Assembly (NCBI RefSeq): GCF_029953285.1
Contig: NZ_JASAOI010000059.1
Location: forward strand, 1 to 64,000
Reading direction: 5' to 3'
From: Yinghuangia seranimata
GTDB taxonomy: Bacteria > Actinomycetota > Actinomycetes > Streptomycetales > Streptomycetaceae
DNA: 64,000 nt
A program made the position numbers and the translations under genes. This document shows, one piece after another, positions 36,542-46,020 of the stretch (positions are counted from its first letter, which is position 1; each line of letters opens with the position of its first letter). A model generated the notes under the pieces. That model worked only from the letters and a program-made list of their open reading frames with translations. It was not told the origin of the DNA and ran no database searches.

Positions 36542-37372
36542 CTATGCGGGGTAGCTGCGTTGGGTGGCGGTGCCGGCGTGGGGATGGAGGGCGACGGAGA
36601 AGCCGGCCTGCCCGGCCAGTTCGCGTACGAGGTCCAGGGGGAGTGATCCCTGGCGTTGCACGGTGAGGCACGGCCGGGGATCGTCGCGGGAGGGCGTCGT
36701 GGTGTGGAACGCGAGCACGGTGGTGGACATGGGGCGGTGTGCCGGGAAGAGGTCGCGGGCGGCTTCCTCGTCGTCGTGTTCGAGGAGCATCCACCCGGGT
36801 TCCGCAGTGAACTCGGTTCGCAGGGGAGCGGCTTGCCAGTGGGCGGGCTCCTCCGCGGTTCCGGTGCGGTGGCGTGAGCGGTTGGCGGAGGTGATGGCCA
36901 GGAACGCGCAGCCGGTGGCCGCGAGCGCTTGGGCGACGAAGGAGTTCGACGGGCAGGCGTAGCCCGGCGCGATGACCTGGGTGGTGCGCATCCCTTGGTC
37001 CGGGTCGGTGAGGTGCTCGGGGACGTGGGCGGCGGCGGGTCCGCGCAGCCCGAACGGGCCTCGCGTGAAGAGCAGGTCCGCAAGCGCCAGGACGCGGTCG
37101 CGGGTGACGGCCGTCGGGAGGCGCGACCAGTCGAACACCGATGCGATCCGGGCCGGTGGAACGCTCAGGCTGCCCACCTGATCGGCCGGGCGCCCCTTCA
37201 GGGTGTTCATCGCCCGAACGGCCTCGCGTTCGGGCCGGGACGTCATGGCGTAGAAGTTGGCGAAGCCGTGGGCGACCACGCCGCCCGCCGCCAGGAAATC
37301 CACGGCCGACGCCACACCGCGCGGGTCGCGGAGGTGCCTGACGTCGCGCGCAGCCGAAAACGCATCCGACAC
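36542..37372 (-). CDS. Sua5/YciO/YrdC domain protein
   Basis: About 276 residues. It carries the YrdC-fold signatures: AMNTLKGRPADQ (the Lys-x-Arg substrate loop), a YACPSNSFVAQAL block and ITSANRS, equivalent to the TSAN motif. Family members make threonylcarbamoyl-adenylate for the t6A modification of tRNA or carbamoylate hydroxyls. This is a stand-alone, divergent copy without the Sua5 C-terminal domain pattern, so an accessory role is more likely than the housekeeping one. GTG 37372 with GAAAGG upstream is the preferred start; a TTG at 37426 is possible. It converges with the SMP-30 gene. Confidence 0.72.
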   Translation of the reverse strand: MSDAFSAARDVRHLRDPRGVASAVDFLAAGGVVAHGFANFYAMTSRPEREAVRAMNTLKGRPADQVGSLSVPPARIASVFDWSRLPTAVTRDRVLALADLLFTRGPFGLRGPAAAHVPEHLTDPDQGMRTTQVIAPGYACPSNSFVAQALAATGCAFLAITSANRSRHRTGTAEEPAHWQAAPLRTEFTAEPGWMLLEHDDEEAARDLFPAHRPMSTTVLAFHTTTPSRDDPRPCLTVQRQGSLPLDLVRELAGQAGFSVALHPHAGTATQRSYPA

Positions 37373-37595
37373 GCTGTGCCTTTCGTCGAGGGAGCGGGCC
37401 CCGCAGGGAACGCTTGGACTGACCAACGCCGCGCGGGAGCACTTGTCACGGCCCCACCAGCTGTTGCGTGGGTGGCCCGGCGAGTGCGATCACGTCACGA
37501 TGGGAGGAGGGGCCGATCCGGTCACCCGGGGCAGTCCGGGCATCCCGGGTAGTCCGGGCATCGGCCCAGTGTGTCGGCCTGCGAGAGGACACCCC

Positions 37596-38396
37596 ATGGA
37601 CGTCATGGTCCCCTGGGACCTGCTCGTCTCGGGGCCGGCCGACGCCCAGCAGACCGTGCTGCTGCTCCCCGGTGGGCTGATCCCCGCCCGGTCGTACGCC
37701 GAGGTGATGGCCGAGCCCGCGCTCGCCGGTACCCGCCTGGTCGCCGCGACCCTGCCGGGACACTGCGGGACGGCGCCGCCGGAGGACTTCACGATCGGCA
37801 CCCTGGTCCGGCACACCGCCCGGCTGGCCGAGGAGCAGGCGTGCGACGTGGCGGTGGGATTCAGCATGGGGGCCACGGTCGCGCTCGAGATGGTCGCTAC
37901 CGGCGCGTTCACCGGCCCGACCGTGTTGCTGGGCAGCAGCATGTCGCCCGCGGACGAACCCGCCTTCTTCCGGGCCGTCTGCCGGCTGGGCGACGTCCTC
38001 GGCCCGCTTCCCGCCGCCGCGCTGCTGAAGCTCATGGGCCCGGCCTCGAAAGGCATGCGGGTGCCGCCCGAGCGCCGGGCCGAGCTGCTCCGCGACCTGC
38101 GGAGCAACGATCCGCACACGGTGCGCCGGATCCTCCGCGGCTACCTGGACCACCTCGTCGGGCATCAGCAGGCGGCCGCGCGCCTGTGTGCGGCCGGAGT
38201 GCCGGTGTGGGTCGCGCACGCGGAGAAGGGCGACGGCGCGCTCACCGCGGACGAGCGGCGCACGTTGGAGGCCTGCCCGCACGCGACGGTGGTCACGATC
38301 CCCGGCACCAGCTACTTCCTCCCCAACGAGGAGCCGCGACGGGTCGCGGAGCTCGTGGTGGACGCGCTGGCCGCCGCGGGACCGCAGCCTCGCTGA
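37596..38396 (+). CDS. alpha/beta hydrolase with catalytic His replaced by Tyr
   Basis: 266 residues from ATG 37596 (GAGAGG 7 bases upstream). It has an alpha/beta-hydrolase fold with nucleophile elbow GFSMGAT (Ser90) and the early loop LLPGGLIPARSY. Near the C-terminus, where the family has a G-x-S-H-F type motif carrying the catalytic His, this protein reads IPGTSYFLPNEEP. Residue 240 is Tyr (TAC at 38313-38315), so the triad looks incomplete. It may be a non-catalytic binding protein, or a protein made inactive by a single C-to-T change (CAC to TAC). It is followed directly by a perfect hairpin. Confidence 0.85.
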   Translation: MDVMVPWDLLVSGPADAQQTVLLLPGGLIPARSYAEVMAEPALAGTRLVAATLPGHCGTAPPEDFTIGTLVRHTARLAEEQACDVAVGFSMGATVALEMVATGAFTGPTVLLGSSMSPADEPAFFRAVCRLGDVLGPLPAAALLKLMGPASKGMRVPPERRAELLRDLRSNDPHTVRRILRGYLDHLVGHQQAAARLCAAGVPVWVAHAEKGDGALTADERRTLEACPHATVVTIPGTSYFLPNEEPRRVAELVVDALAAAGPQPR

Positions 38397-38424
38397 GGGC
38401 CCGGCCGCGGTGGCGGCCGGGCCC
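38397..38424. terminator. perfect 12-bp hairpin terminator
   Basis: GGGCCCGGCCGC, loop GGTG, GCGGCCGGGCCC directly after the stop codon at 38396 and before the convergent deacetylase gene. No T-run; probably bidirectional. Confidence 0.75.
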
Positions 38425-38468
38425 GTCAGGTCACGCGCGCGTGGAGGGGTCGGACGCCCCGGAAGCCG

Positions 38469-39344
38469 CTAGCTGCCCTGTGCCTCGGCCGCTGTGGTCG
38501 CTGTGTAGTGTGCCGCGATCTCGTCGGTTGTCGTGGTCCACACGCCGGGGTGGTTCACCACGTACTCCAGCGCCTGGTCGAGGTACTTCGTACGGAACGC
38601 CTGGCCCGTTACGAAGGGGTGCAGCGCCAGCGACATGACCCGGCCGCTGTGCTCGGAGTCCGCCCACAGCTGGTCGACCTGGTCCTTCACGATCTGCACG
38701 AAGTCCGGACCGCTGACCGAGTGCGCGGTGAAGATGCCGAGGTCGTTGAGCTCAAGGGTGTAGGGGACGCTGAGCATGCCCGGCACGTTCAGCCGGAACG
38801 GCTGGTCGTCGGCCGTCCAGTCGAGCACGTAGTCCAGGCCGAGCTCCTTGAGCAGTTCCGGGGTGCGGAAGGTCTCGCTGAGCGCCGGGCCCATCCAGCC
38901 GCGCGGGCGCTGCCCGGTGGCCTTCTCGATGGTCGTGACGACGTCGGCGAGGTAGGCCTCTTCGTCCGCCTCGACCTCGGCCTGGACGATGGAGTTGTTC
39001 TTGCCGTGGGCGAGCCATGCCCAGTTGCGGGCCAGGCCGGCCTCGATGATCTGCGGGTACTGCTCGGCGACGTCGGAGTTGAGCAGCGCGCTCGGGCGAA
39101 TGCCGTACCGGTCGAAGACCTCGATCATGCGCCAGATTCCGACCCGGGGCCCGTAGTCGCGCCAGCCGTGGTTCAGCGGGTCGGGCGTCAGCCCTGCGGT
39201 GCCCTGGTTGATGCTGGTCGACGGCTTGCCGAGTTCGAAGTGCTCGATGTTGAGGCCGACGTAGAAGGCCACGCGGTTGCCCTCGGGCCAGGTGATCGGG
39301 GCACGGTCGACGATGGGGCTGTAGTCGTAGAGGCGGTTCTGCAC
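38469..39344 (-). CDS. polysaccharide deacetylase family protein (PuuE/allantoinase-like)
   Basis: 291 residues from GTG 39344 (GAAGGAG upstream). It is an NodB-fold carbohydrate-esterase-4 relative: WPEGNRVAFYVGLNIE strand, DYGPRVGIWRMIEVFDRYGI, the ALLNSDVAEQYPQIIEAGL helix pair, and SLALHPFVTGQAFR with the metal His near the end. The region RDYGPRVGIWR and the intact length point to the PuuE/cytosolic subgroup, which acts on allantoin-like or small amide substrates rather than peptidoglycan. There is no signal peptide. Single gene, convergent with the hydrolase across a terminator. Confidence 0.87.
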   Translation of the reverse strand: MQNRLYDYSPIVDRAPITWPEGNRVAFYVGLNIEHFELGKPSTSINQGTAGLTPDPLNHGWRDYGPRVGIWRMIEVFDRYGIRPSALLNSDVAEQYPQIIEAGLARNWAWLAHGKNNSIVQAEVEADEEAYLADVVTTIEKATGQRPRGWMGPALSETFRTPELLKELGLDYVLDWTADDQPFRLNVPGMLSVPYTLELNDLGIFTAHSVSGPDFVQIVKDQVDQLWADSEHSGRVMSLALHPFVTGQAFRTKYLDQALEYVVNHPGVWTTTTDEIAAHYTATTAAEAQGS

Positions 39345-39534
39345 GGTGACGCTCCTTCGGCGGGCAGCCGGGGGATCCGGCCGCGGTGTCGGTGTTCCGG
39401 CGGTCTCTCCCGCCGACATCGCCAACAGTGCCGCCGCCCCCTTCCGATCGGCTGATGGTCCGCTGATGGTCAGGACTTGTCCGCGCAGCCCCCCGCCAAG
39501 ATCGGTGGCAGGGCGGCCCGTTTAGGGTCGGGGC

Positions 39535-40194
39535 ATGACGTCTTCCCTTGTCGGCAGTGCCTTCGACTCTCTCCGTCTCGACGCCGTGCGCGACCTGGAA
39601 GGACTGCGTCGGGCCTACGAACTCCCCGGCGCCGCGGCCGTGCGCAAGCAGATGACCGAACTCACGGAGCAGACGCGCCAGTTGATCGCCTGCTCGTCGC
39701 TGGTGCTGGTCGCGAGCACGGATGCCGAGGGCAACTGTGACGTGTCACCGCGCGGCGGCCCGGCCGGGTTCGTGGCGGTGTTGGACGCGCGAACGGTGGC
39801 GATACCGGACGCGACCGGCAACAAGCGCTTGGACACCCTTCAGAACGTCGTGGCCACCGGGCGGGCCGGGCTGCTGTTCGTCATCCCGGGGCGCACCACG
39901 ACGCTGCGGGTGAACGGCCGCGCCTGCGTCTCCACCCGTCCGGAGCTGCTGTCGCAGCTGACCGCCGTGGGCAAGCCGCCGGCCAGTGCGCTGGTGGTCG
40001 GGATCGAGGAGGTCTACCCGCACTGCCCCAAGTCGCTCCTGCGCAGCGGGGCCTGGAAGCCGGAGCAGTGGCTGCCGGCGGACGCCCAGCCGACCTCGGC
40101 CGAAGTGACGCTGGCCCAGCTGCGGATGCCGGACCTGACGATCGCCGACATCGAGCAGGCGGAAGCGGATTCGCTGAAGTACCGGTACGAGTAA
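39535..40194 (+). CDS. pyridoxamine 5'-phosphate oxidase family protein (MSMEG_1061-like FMN-binding)
   Basis: 219 residues. Split-barrel flavin-binding protein with the subgroup motif CDVSPRGGPAGFV, the FMN-contact region IPDATGNKRLDTLQNV and the GLLFVIPGRTTTLRVNGRA strand pair. It ends in a C-terminal helix ADIEQAEADSLKYRY. Proteins of this type bind FMN, and some bind F420 or haem; the reaction is usually a reduction or oxidation of a small molecule. Soluble. Single gene with ATG 39535; no strong ribosome site is seen. Confidence 0.9.
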   Translation: MTSSLVGSAFDSLRLDAVRDLEGLRRAYELPGAAAVRKQMTELTEQTRQLIACSSLVLVASTDAEGNCDVSPRGGPAGFVAVLDARTVAIPDATGNKRLDTLQNVVATGRAGLLFVIPGRTTTLRVNGRACVSTRPELLSQLTAVGKPPASALVVGIEEVYPHCPKSLLRSGAWKPEQWLPADAQPTSAEVTLAQLRMPDLTIADIEQAEADSLKYRYE

Positions 40195-40403
40195 AGCGCC
40201 GACCGGCGATCGTCGAACCGGCGCCGGAAATCACTCGAAGCGGCGAACCGTCGCGTGACGTCGGCGCGCCGCGAGGCCCCGCGCCTGCCCGCCTCAACAA
40301 GCGGCAAAACGGGGCCTAGCCGACTGGAGTCACCGGCCCTACTGGCTCTCAGGGTCCTCCATGGGTGCAAGCAGTCGGTGTTTGATCGATTACTGTCGGC
40401 GAC

Positions 40404-40904
40404 ATGAGGTGTGGGGCTGCGGCATCGAGCCGGCGTGTGCCGGGTGTGGCGCTGATCGCACTCGCCCTGCTGATCGCCGTGCACGCACTGGCCTGCGCCC
40501 ACGCAGCGTGGCCGGACTCCACGGCCAACGTGGACGCGACCGCGCAGGGCTTCGCACGGGCCACCCCGTCCTGCGCGACTCCGGTCCGCGCCGTTCCGGA
40601 CACGAACCCCACCTCAGGCGGGCCGCAGCAGACCGCCGTCGCTGTCGCCGCGGCCGTCCTCGTCGACGAGCCGCGCGCCGCCGCACCGCACGGCGGTGAC
40701 GACGAGGCCGGATGCGGCCACCCGTGCGCGCAGGCCGGTGACCGTGCCGTGGCCGGCTCGACCGTCTGCGCCGAGGCGCCGGCCTGTCCTGCGGCCGACG
40801 TCCCCTGTGCGGCAGCACCCTCCGCGGGACGTGACGCCCCGTCATCATTCGTCGCAGGCACGCTGGTCGGGCCCCGCGCGCTGCTCGGAGTCTGGCGGAC
40901 CTGA
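40404..40904 (+). CDS. small cysteine-rich exported or membrane-anchored protein
   Basis: 166 residues. One hydrophobic segment ([20 protein letters not shown]) serves as signal peptide or anchor. The remainder is Ala/Pro-rich with many Cys residues ([24 protein letters not shown]) and no known domain. Codon bias supports a real gene. It lies 122 bp upstream of a Cds1-like cysteine-handling enzyme, so a thiol or persulfide-linked or metal-binding role at the membrane is an attractive guess, but nothing proves it. Confidence 0.6.
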   Translation: MRCGAAASSRRVPGVALIALALLIAVHALACAHAAWPDSTANVDATAQGFARATPSCATPVRAVPDTNPTSGGPQQTAVAVAAAVLVDEPRAAAPHGGDDEAGCGHPCAQAGDRAVAGSTVCAEAPACPAADVPCAAAPSAGRDAPSSFVAGTLVGPRALLGVWRT

Positions 40905-41026
40905 CCGGGACCGCCGCCCCGCGCCCGCCTGTTCGCCAGGTGCCGGGCGCGGACGGCCCCGCGTCCACCCTCCGCACTCCTCACGCGGCCCCGCTCACCT
41001 GCGGCCGGCCGCAGGAAGACGCTGCC

Positions 41027-42442
41027 ATGCCTTCGTCGCGCAACACCCGCAGTCAGCCCCCCATCACACACGCCCCGCTCACTCACACAGCCGGCGCCCC
41101 GTCGCTGCGCCACCCGGCGGACCGCGCCGCCAGGAGCCGCGCGGCCGCGCGGCCCGGCCCGTCTCCCGCGGGTCAGCAGTCCGCGCCCGCCGCGCAGGTG
41201 CTGTCCTGCGGCGCCCGCCCCGCGTCGTCGCCCGCGGGTCTGGTCGGGGACACGCCCGTGCTGTGGATCGGGTCCCCGTTCAGCCCGCCGGACCGCGGCT
41301 TCTGGGCCAAGCTCGAAGGCCACAACCCCGGCGGCATCAAAGACCGCACCGCCCTCCACATGGTCGAACAGGCGCGGCTGCGCGGTGACTTGGCACCCGG
41401 GGCGCGGATCGTGGAGTCGACCTCGGGCACGCTCGGGCTCGGGCTGGCCCTCGCCGGCGTCGTCCACGGGCACCCGGTGAGCGTGGTCACGGATCCCGGC
41501 ATGGAGCCGCAGATGGCCGGGCTGTTGGCCGCCTACGGCGCGGACCTCCATCTGGTCGAGGCGCCGCACCCGGTCGGCGGCTGGCAGCAGGCGCGCCGCG
41601 ACCGGGTCGGCGAACTCCTGGCCGCGCACCCGGGATCGTGGTGCCCCGACCAGTACAACAACCCCGACAACACCGCCGCATACCGGCCGCTGGCCCACGA
41701 ACTGGTCGCCCAGCTCGGCCGGATCGACACCCTGGTGGTCTCGGTCGGAACGGGCGGCCACTCGGCCGGCGTCGGGCACGTGTTGCGTGCCGTGCACCCG
41801 CACCTGCGGATCGTCGGTGTGGACTCCTGCGGCTCGACGATCTTCGGACAGCCCGCCACGACCCGGCTGATGCGCGGCCTCGGGTCGAGCATCTTCCCCG
41901 GCAACGTCGACTACGCGCTCTTCGACGAAGTGCACTGGGTCGCCGCGCCCGAGGCGGTGTGGGCGGCGCGGTCACTGGCCCGCGACCAGTACGCCACCGG
42001 CGGCTGGAGCGTCGGCGCGGTCGCCCTCGTCGCGCGCTGGCTGGCCCGCACCGGCCCGGCCGAGCAGCGGGTCGTCGCGGTCTTCCCCGACGGTCCCCAG
42101 CGCTACGTCTCCACGATCTTCGACGACCACTGGTGCCGTGAACGCGACCTGTTGGACCGTCCGCCCGCCGACGACCCGCACGAGATCGGGCATCCCGCCG
42201 ACGACGTGGTCACCCGTTGGACGCGCTGCACCACCGTTGTCGACCCGCTCGCCCGACGCGCCGCGCCGGACGGCGATGCGGACCCAAACGGCGATGCGGA
42301 CCCAAACGGCGATGCGGACCCGGACGGCGACGCGGGCCCGGACGGCGACGCGGGCCCGGGCGTCGCCGACCGCGACGAACCGGACCGCCGCGCGACCTGC
42401 ACGGCCACCGGTGACGTGCGCTTCGTCGGGACGGCACGATGA
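41027..42442 (+). CDS. PLP-dependent cysteine synthase-family enzyme (Cds1-like)
   Basis: 471 residues from ATG 41027 (AGGAAG upstream). It is a fold-type II PLP enzyme: the Schiff-base Lys is in [11 protein letters not shown], the substrate loop is [12 protein letters not shown] (the Cys-synthase family TSGNTG variant) and the PLP-phosphate loop is [10 protein letters not shown]. The closest family I recognise is the mycobacterial/Streptomyces L-cysteine desulfhydrase Cds1, which releases sulfide. A Pro-rich 75-residue N-terminal extension and a hydrophilic C-terminal tail with five 6-residue repeats are unusual. It overlaps the MFS gene by 4 bp (ATGA), so the pair is co-translated; export of a cysteine-derived product is a likely role. 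Confidence 0.87.
   Translation: MPSSRNTRSQPPITHAPLTHTAGAPSLRHPADRAARSRAAARPGPSPAGQQSAPAAQVLSCGARPASSPAGLVGDTPVLWIGSPFSPPDRGFWAKLEGHNPGGIKDRTALHMVEQARLRGDLAPGARIVESTSGTLGLGLALAGVVHGHPVSVVTDPGMEPQMAGLLAAYGADLHLVEAPHPVGGWQQARRDRVGELLAAHPGSWCPDQYNNPDNTAAYRPLAHELVAQLGRIDTLVVSVGTGGHSAGVGHVLRAVHPHLRIVGVDSCGSTIFGQPATTRLMRGLGSSIFPGNVDYALFDEVHWVAAPEAVWAARSLARDQYATGGWSVGAVALVARWLARTGPAEQRVVAVFPDGPQRYVSTIFDDHWCRERDLLDRPPADDPHEIGHPADDVVTRWTRCTTVVDPLARRAAPDGDADPNGDADPNGDADPDGDAGPDGDAGPGVADRDEPDRRATCTATGDVRFVGTAR
42269..42358 (+). repeat. five tandem 18-bp units inside the Cds1-like gene
   Basis: Units encode [30 protein letters not shown]. Period 18 bp, in frame, with a few substitutions. Such arrays change copy number by slippage without breaking the frame. 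Confidence 0.85.
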
Positions 42443-43698
42443 CGAACCTGTGGCGCACCACGCGCTCGTTCCCGCCCGCCGCCCAGGTGCTGATGGTGAA
42501 TCAGTTCGCCATCAACCTGGCGTTCTACATGCTCATGCCCTATCTCGCCGCCCAACTCGCGGGCCCGCTGGGACTGGCCGCATGGGCGGTCGGGCTGGTC
42601 CTGGGCGTGCGGAACCTCTCCCAGCAGGGCATGTTCCTGGTCGGAGGCACCCTCGCCGACCGCTACGGCTACAAGACGCTGATCATGGCCGGCTGCCTGC
42701 TCCGCACCGCCGGATTCGCGCTGCTCGGGCTGGCCGAGTCGCTGCCCGCGCTGGTGGTGGCGTCCGCGGCCACCGGGTTCGCCGGGGCGCTGTTCAACCC
42801 GGCCGTCCGGGCCTACCTGGCCGCCGAGGCCGGGGAGCGCAGGGTCGAGGCGTTCGCCGCGTTCAACGTCTACTACCAGGCCGGGATGCTCCTCGGGCCA
42901 CTCGTCGGACTCGCGCTGCTGGCCGCCGACTTCACGGTGGTCTGCGCCGCATCGGCCGCGGTGTTCGCCGGACTGACCCTCCTCCAGGCCCGAGCGCTGC
43001 CCTCCGGGCGAGCGGCCGCGGCGGACCGGGAGACCGGGGTGCTCGCCCAATGGCGTGTCGTCGCGGGCAACCGGCCGTTCGTGCTCTTCTCCGTCGCGAT
43101 GATCGGCTCGTACGTCCTGACGTTCCAGGTCTACCTCACCCTGCCGCTGGCGGCGGGAACGGCGTTCGGGAACAGCGGGAGCACCGTCACCAGCGGCCTG
43201 TTCGTGGTCTCGGCAGGTGTCGCGGTCGTCGGCCAGCTGCGACTCACCGGGTGGGCGAAGCGGCGGTGCACGCCGTCGCAGGCCGTCGTGCTGGGTCTGG
43301 CCGCGATGGGGGCGGCGTTCGTCCCGCTCGCGTGCACGCCTCCGGACGATCGGAGGCTGGTGGCGGCCGCGCTGTTCGCCACCGTCGCGCTTCTGGCCGT
43401 CGGCGGCGCGGTGGTCTACCCGTTCGAGATGGACACGGTGGTGACGCTCGCCCGGGGCCGGCTGGTGGCCAGCCACTACGGGCTGTACAACACCGTCTCC
43501 GGCGTGGGCATCACCCTCGGCAACCTGGTCTGCGGTGCGCTGTGGGACTGGGCGGGCGACCACGGTGCGCTCTGGCTGGTGTGGGCGGTCCTCGCGTCCA
43601 CCGGCGCCGGATGCGCGCTGGCCGTCCGGGTGTTGGCCGCAGGCGGAGGCCTGAGTCCCGCGCCGCGTGCCGCGGCCGAAGAGCCGGCCGGGGTCTGA
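42439..43698 (+). CDS. MFS transporter coupled to the Cds1-like enzyme
   Basis: 419 residues with about twelve membrane segments and the drug-exporter-like loop [14 protein letters not shown] after helix 2. ATG 42439 overlaps the stop of the PLP enzyme (ATGA), so the two are translated together and should act in one process. Exporters of this subgroup move drugs or amino-acid derivatives; cysteine or a cysteine-derived compound is suggested by the partner. It ends 9 bp before a strong hairpin. Confidence 0.92.
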   Translation: MTNLWRTTRSFPPAAQVLMVNQFAINLAFYMLMPYLAAQLAGPLGLAAWAVGLVLGVRNLSQQGMFLVGGTLADRYGYKTLIMAGCLLRTAGFALLGLAESLPALVVASAATGFAGALFNPAVRAYLAAEAGERRVEAFAAFNVYYQAGMLLGPLVGLALLAADFTVVCAASAAVFAGLTLLQARALPSGRAAAADRETGVLAQWRVVAGNRPFVLFSVAMIGSYVLTFQVYLTLPLAAGTAFGNSGSTVTSGLFVVSAGVAVVGQLRLTGWAKRRCTPSQAVVLGLAAMGAAFVPLACTPPDDRRLVAAALFATVALLAVGGAVVYPFEMDTVVTLARGRLVASHYGLYNTVSGVGITLGNLVCGALWDWAGDHGALWLVWAVLASTGAGCALAVRVLAAGGGLSPAPRAAAEEPAGV

Positions 43699-43706
43699 CC
43701 GGATGC

Positions 43707-43743
43707 CCCGGCCGCACAGGGCCGCCTGCCCTGCGCGGCCGGG
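43707..43743. terminator. bidirectional hairpin terminator
   Basis: CCCGGCCGC, A, CAGGGC, loop CGCCT, GCCCTG, C, GCGGCCGGG: 15 paired bases with one A-C mismatch, placed between the MFS stop and the convergent epoxide-hydrolase stop. Confidence 0.75.
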
Positions 43744-43761
43744 CCCGGGACACCCCGGGCC

Positions 43762-44901
43762 TCAGCCCTTGCGCAGTCCGCGGAAGAACTGCCGAAGGTC
43801 GCCGACCAGCAGGTCCGGGGCGTCGTGGGCCGCCCAGTGGCTGCCGCGGTCGAACTCGTTCCAGGAGACGACGTTCGCGTGGTCGCGTTCGGCGAACGTG
43901 CGGACCGGTCGGAAGTCGTAGGCGAAGCTCGCCAGCGCGGTCGGGGCGGTCGTCGGCTCGGCAGGGTGCTCGGTGTGCCGGTCCTCGTAGTAGAGCTGTG
44001 CCGAGGAGCCGCCGGTGTTGGTGAACCAGTAAATCGTGGCGATGGTCAACAGGGTGTCCGGCTCCACGGACGTGCCGAGCAGCTGGCCGATCCACGCGAG
44101 TTGGCCGGCCGGGGAGTCGGCGAGCGCGTGCGCGAGGTTCTGCGGCTTGGTCGCCTGGAGTTCGGCGAACGCGGACATCTCGGCGTTGAAGGACTGCAGG
44201 AACTGGAGCATCCCGAGCTCCTGCTCGCTCAGCCCGTCGAATTCCCCGGGCGCGCCTACCGGGAAGGAGAAGAGCTGGTTGACGTGGACGCCGATGACGT
44301 CGTCCGGGTTCTGCCGGCCCTGCTCGGGGGCGACGTACGCGCCCGCGTCGTTGCCGTGTACGCCGTAGCGCTCGTAGTCGAGCCGTCGCATCAGCTCGGC
44401 CCAGGCGGCGGCGATGCGGTGGCGGTTCCAGCCCGCCTCGCGGGTCGGGCCCGAGAAGCCGAATCCGGGCAGGTCGGGGATGACGACGTGGAAGGCGTCG
44501 GCGGGGTCGGCCGGATTGGTCAGGGCGTCCACCAGGCCGACGTACTCGACGAACGTGTTGGGCCAGCCGTGGGTGAGGATCAGCGGCGTCGCGTCCTCGT
44601 GCGGGGACCGGACGTGCACGAAGTGGATGTTCTGCCCGTCGATCTCGGTGACGAAGTGCGGGTACTCGTTGAGCCTCGCCTCGTGTTCGCGCCAGTCGTA
44701 CGTGGTGCGCCAGCGCTCGACGAGGTCCTTGACGTAGGACAGCGGGACACCGCGCTCCCAGCCGGGCTGCACCGGACCGGTCGGCGCGGCGTCGGGGTCG
44801 CTCGGGAGCTCGTGGGTCCAGCGGGTGCGGGCCAGGCGGTCGCGGAGATCGTCGAGGTCGGCTTGCGGGATGTCGATCTGGAAACGCTTGATCTCGGTCA
44901 T
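43762..44901 (-). CDS. epoxide hydrolase (EHN-type)
   Basis: 379 residues. An N-terminal EHN lid domain (DIPQADLDDLRDRLARTRW, GVPLSYVKDLVERWRTTYDW) precedes an alpha/beta-hydrolase core. The core has the oxyanion motif HGWPNT, nucleophile Asp in VHGNDAGAYVA, a Tyr in FTNTGGSSAQLYYE and the catalytic His in GSHWAAHDAP. It adds water to epoxides to give diols, in detoxification or natural-product pathways. ATG 44901 gives the family start MTEIKRFQ. It follows a LysR gene on the same strand by 97 bp, so it may be its target. Confidence 0.93.
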   Translation of the reverse strand: MTEIKRFQIDIPQADLDDLRDRLARTRWTHELPSDPDAAPTGPVQPGWERGVPLSYVKDLVERWRTTYDWREHEARLNEYPHFVTEIDGQNIHFVHVRSPHEDATPLILTHGWPNTFVEYVGLVDALTNPADPADAFHVVIPDLPGFGFSGPTREAGWNRHRIAAAWAELMRRLDYERYGVHGNDAGAYVAPEQGRQNPDDVIGVHVNQLFSFPVGAPGEFDGLSEQELGMLQFLQSFNAEMSAFAELQATKPQNLAHALADSPAGQLAWIGQLLGTSVEPDTLLTIATIYWFTNTGGSSAQLYYEDRHTEHPAEPTTAPTALASFAYDFRPVRTFAERDHANVVSWNEFDRGSHWAAHDAPDLLVGDLRQFFRGLRKG

Positions 44902-44998
44902 GCGGCCAGCGTCGCGCAGCCTCTGGCCTGCATCAACGCGGAAATGCACAACGATCGTCCCGTTCCGCGCAACGATCTGTCGGCGGCCGGCCGCCGCG

Positions 44999-45937
44999 TC
45001 ACGCCGGGGTCGGCGACGGGTCCCCGAGCCACTCCGCCGGCGCGGCGCGACCCGCGTGGTCCGCGAACGCCTCCGCGAGATGCTCGTGCGGACCCGGCGC
45101 CCAGACCGTGCGGATGGGCATCGGCGGCAGCCCGGTCAGCGGGGTGAGCACGACGCCCGGACGGTCGTGCACCTCCAGGAGCGACGCGAACGTCAGGTGC
45201 GCCAGCTCGCCGTCGGCGACGAGGCGAAGGACGTCCTCGACATACGGTGCGGGCATCCGCCGCAGGGTCAGCGGCTGACCCGCGGGTGTCGCGCCCGGCG
45301 TCCAGGACCCGCCCAACCACGGCGGCAGCTCGGGGTAGATCACCGGATGTCCGCCTGCCGCAAGGTCGTCGATGTCGACCGAGTCCTTGCCCGCGAGCGG
45401 ATGCCCGGCCCCGAGCAGGACGGCGCGCTGCACACGGTGGACGACCGGGCCGATGTGGAGCGGCGGCGCGAGCGGCACGGACGCGACGGGCATCCAGGTC
45501 ACGAAGGCGGCGACGGGCCATTCCTTGCCGATCCACCGGAACAGGTCGGGCGTCGGCAGGCTGGAGGCGACGACCCGGCAGTCGGGGTAGCGGCTCTCGA
45601 ACGTGCTGATCAGCTCGGTCCTCAGCCGCTGCGGCAGCGTGGTGGCGAAGCCGACGCGGAGGACGCCGCCGTGGCCGCCCGCCCGCCGGACGTCGTCCAG
45701 GACCCGCTCGATCTGCACATAGGCGGCGCGCAGACCTGCGTACAGTTGCGCCCCCTGCGGCGTCAGCCTGACCACGCGGCTGCTGCGTTCGAACAACTGT
45801 GCGCCCGCACGGCGCTCCACGGCGCGCACGAGAACGCTGACACGCGACGTGGACAGCCGCAGCCGCTGGGCCGCACGACCGAAATGCAGCTCCTCCGCGA
45901 CACTGAGGAACGCCTCGATCTCCCGCATCTCCAACAT
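44999..45937 (-). CDS. LysR family transcriptional regulator
   Basis: 312 residues. The N-terminal winged HTH (MREIEAFLSVAEELHFGRAA, RLRLSTSRVSVLVRAVERR) is followed by a LysR substrate-binding domain beginning LRVGFATTLPQ. It is on the same strand and upstream of the epoxide hydrolase rather than divergent, so read-through from its own promoter could co-express both. The effector is unknown. Confidence 0.93.
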   Translation of the reverse strand: MLEMREIEAFLSVAEELHFGRAAQRLRLSTSRVSVLVRAVERRAGAQLFERSSRVVRLTPQGAQLYAGLRAAYVQIERVLDDVRRAGGHGGVLRVGFATTLPQRLRTELISTFESRYPDCRVVASSLPTPDLFRWIGKEWPVAAFVTWMPVASVPLAPPLHIGPVVHRVQRAVLLGAGHPLAGKDSVDIDDLAAGGHPVIYPELPPWLGGSWTPGATPAGQPLTLRRMPAPYVEDVLRLVADGELAHLTFASLLEVHDRPGVVLTPLTGLPPMPIRTVWAPGPHEHLAEAFADHAGRAAPAEWLGDPSPTPA

Positions 45938-46020
45938 CCGGCCACGCTACGAGGACGTGCAGATCCAGCCAAGACCCTGTGCGTGATGGTCCACGACCGA
46001 CCGCGGGCATCCCTGGCGGA

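Noticed and set aside
37535..37565. Short GTCCGGGCATCCC-like repeats before the hydrolase at 37596
   Set aside because: Two short imperfect copies in high-GC sequence, expected by chance.
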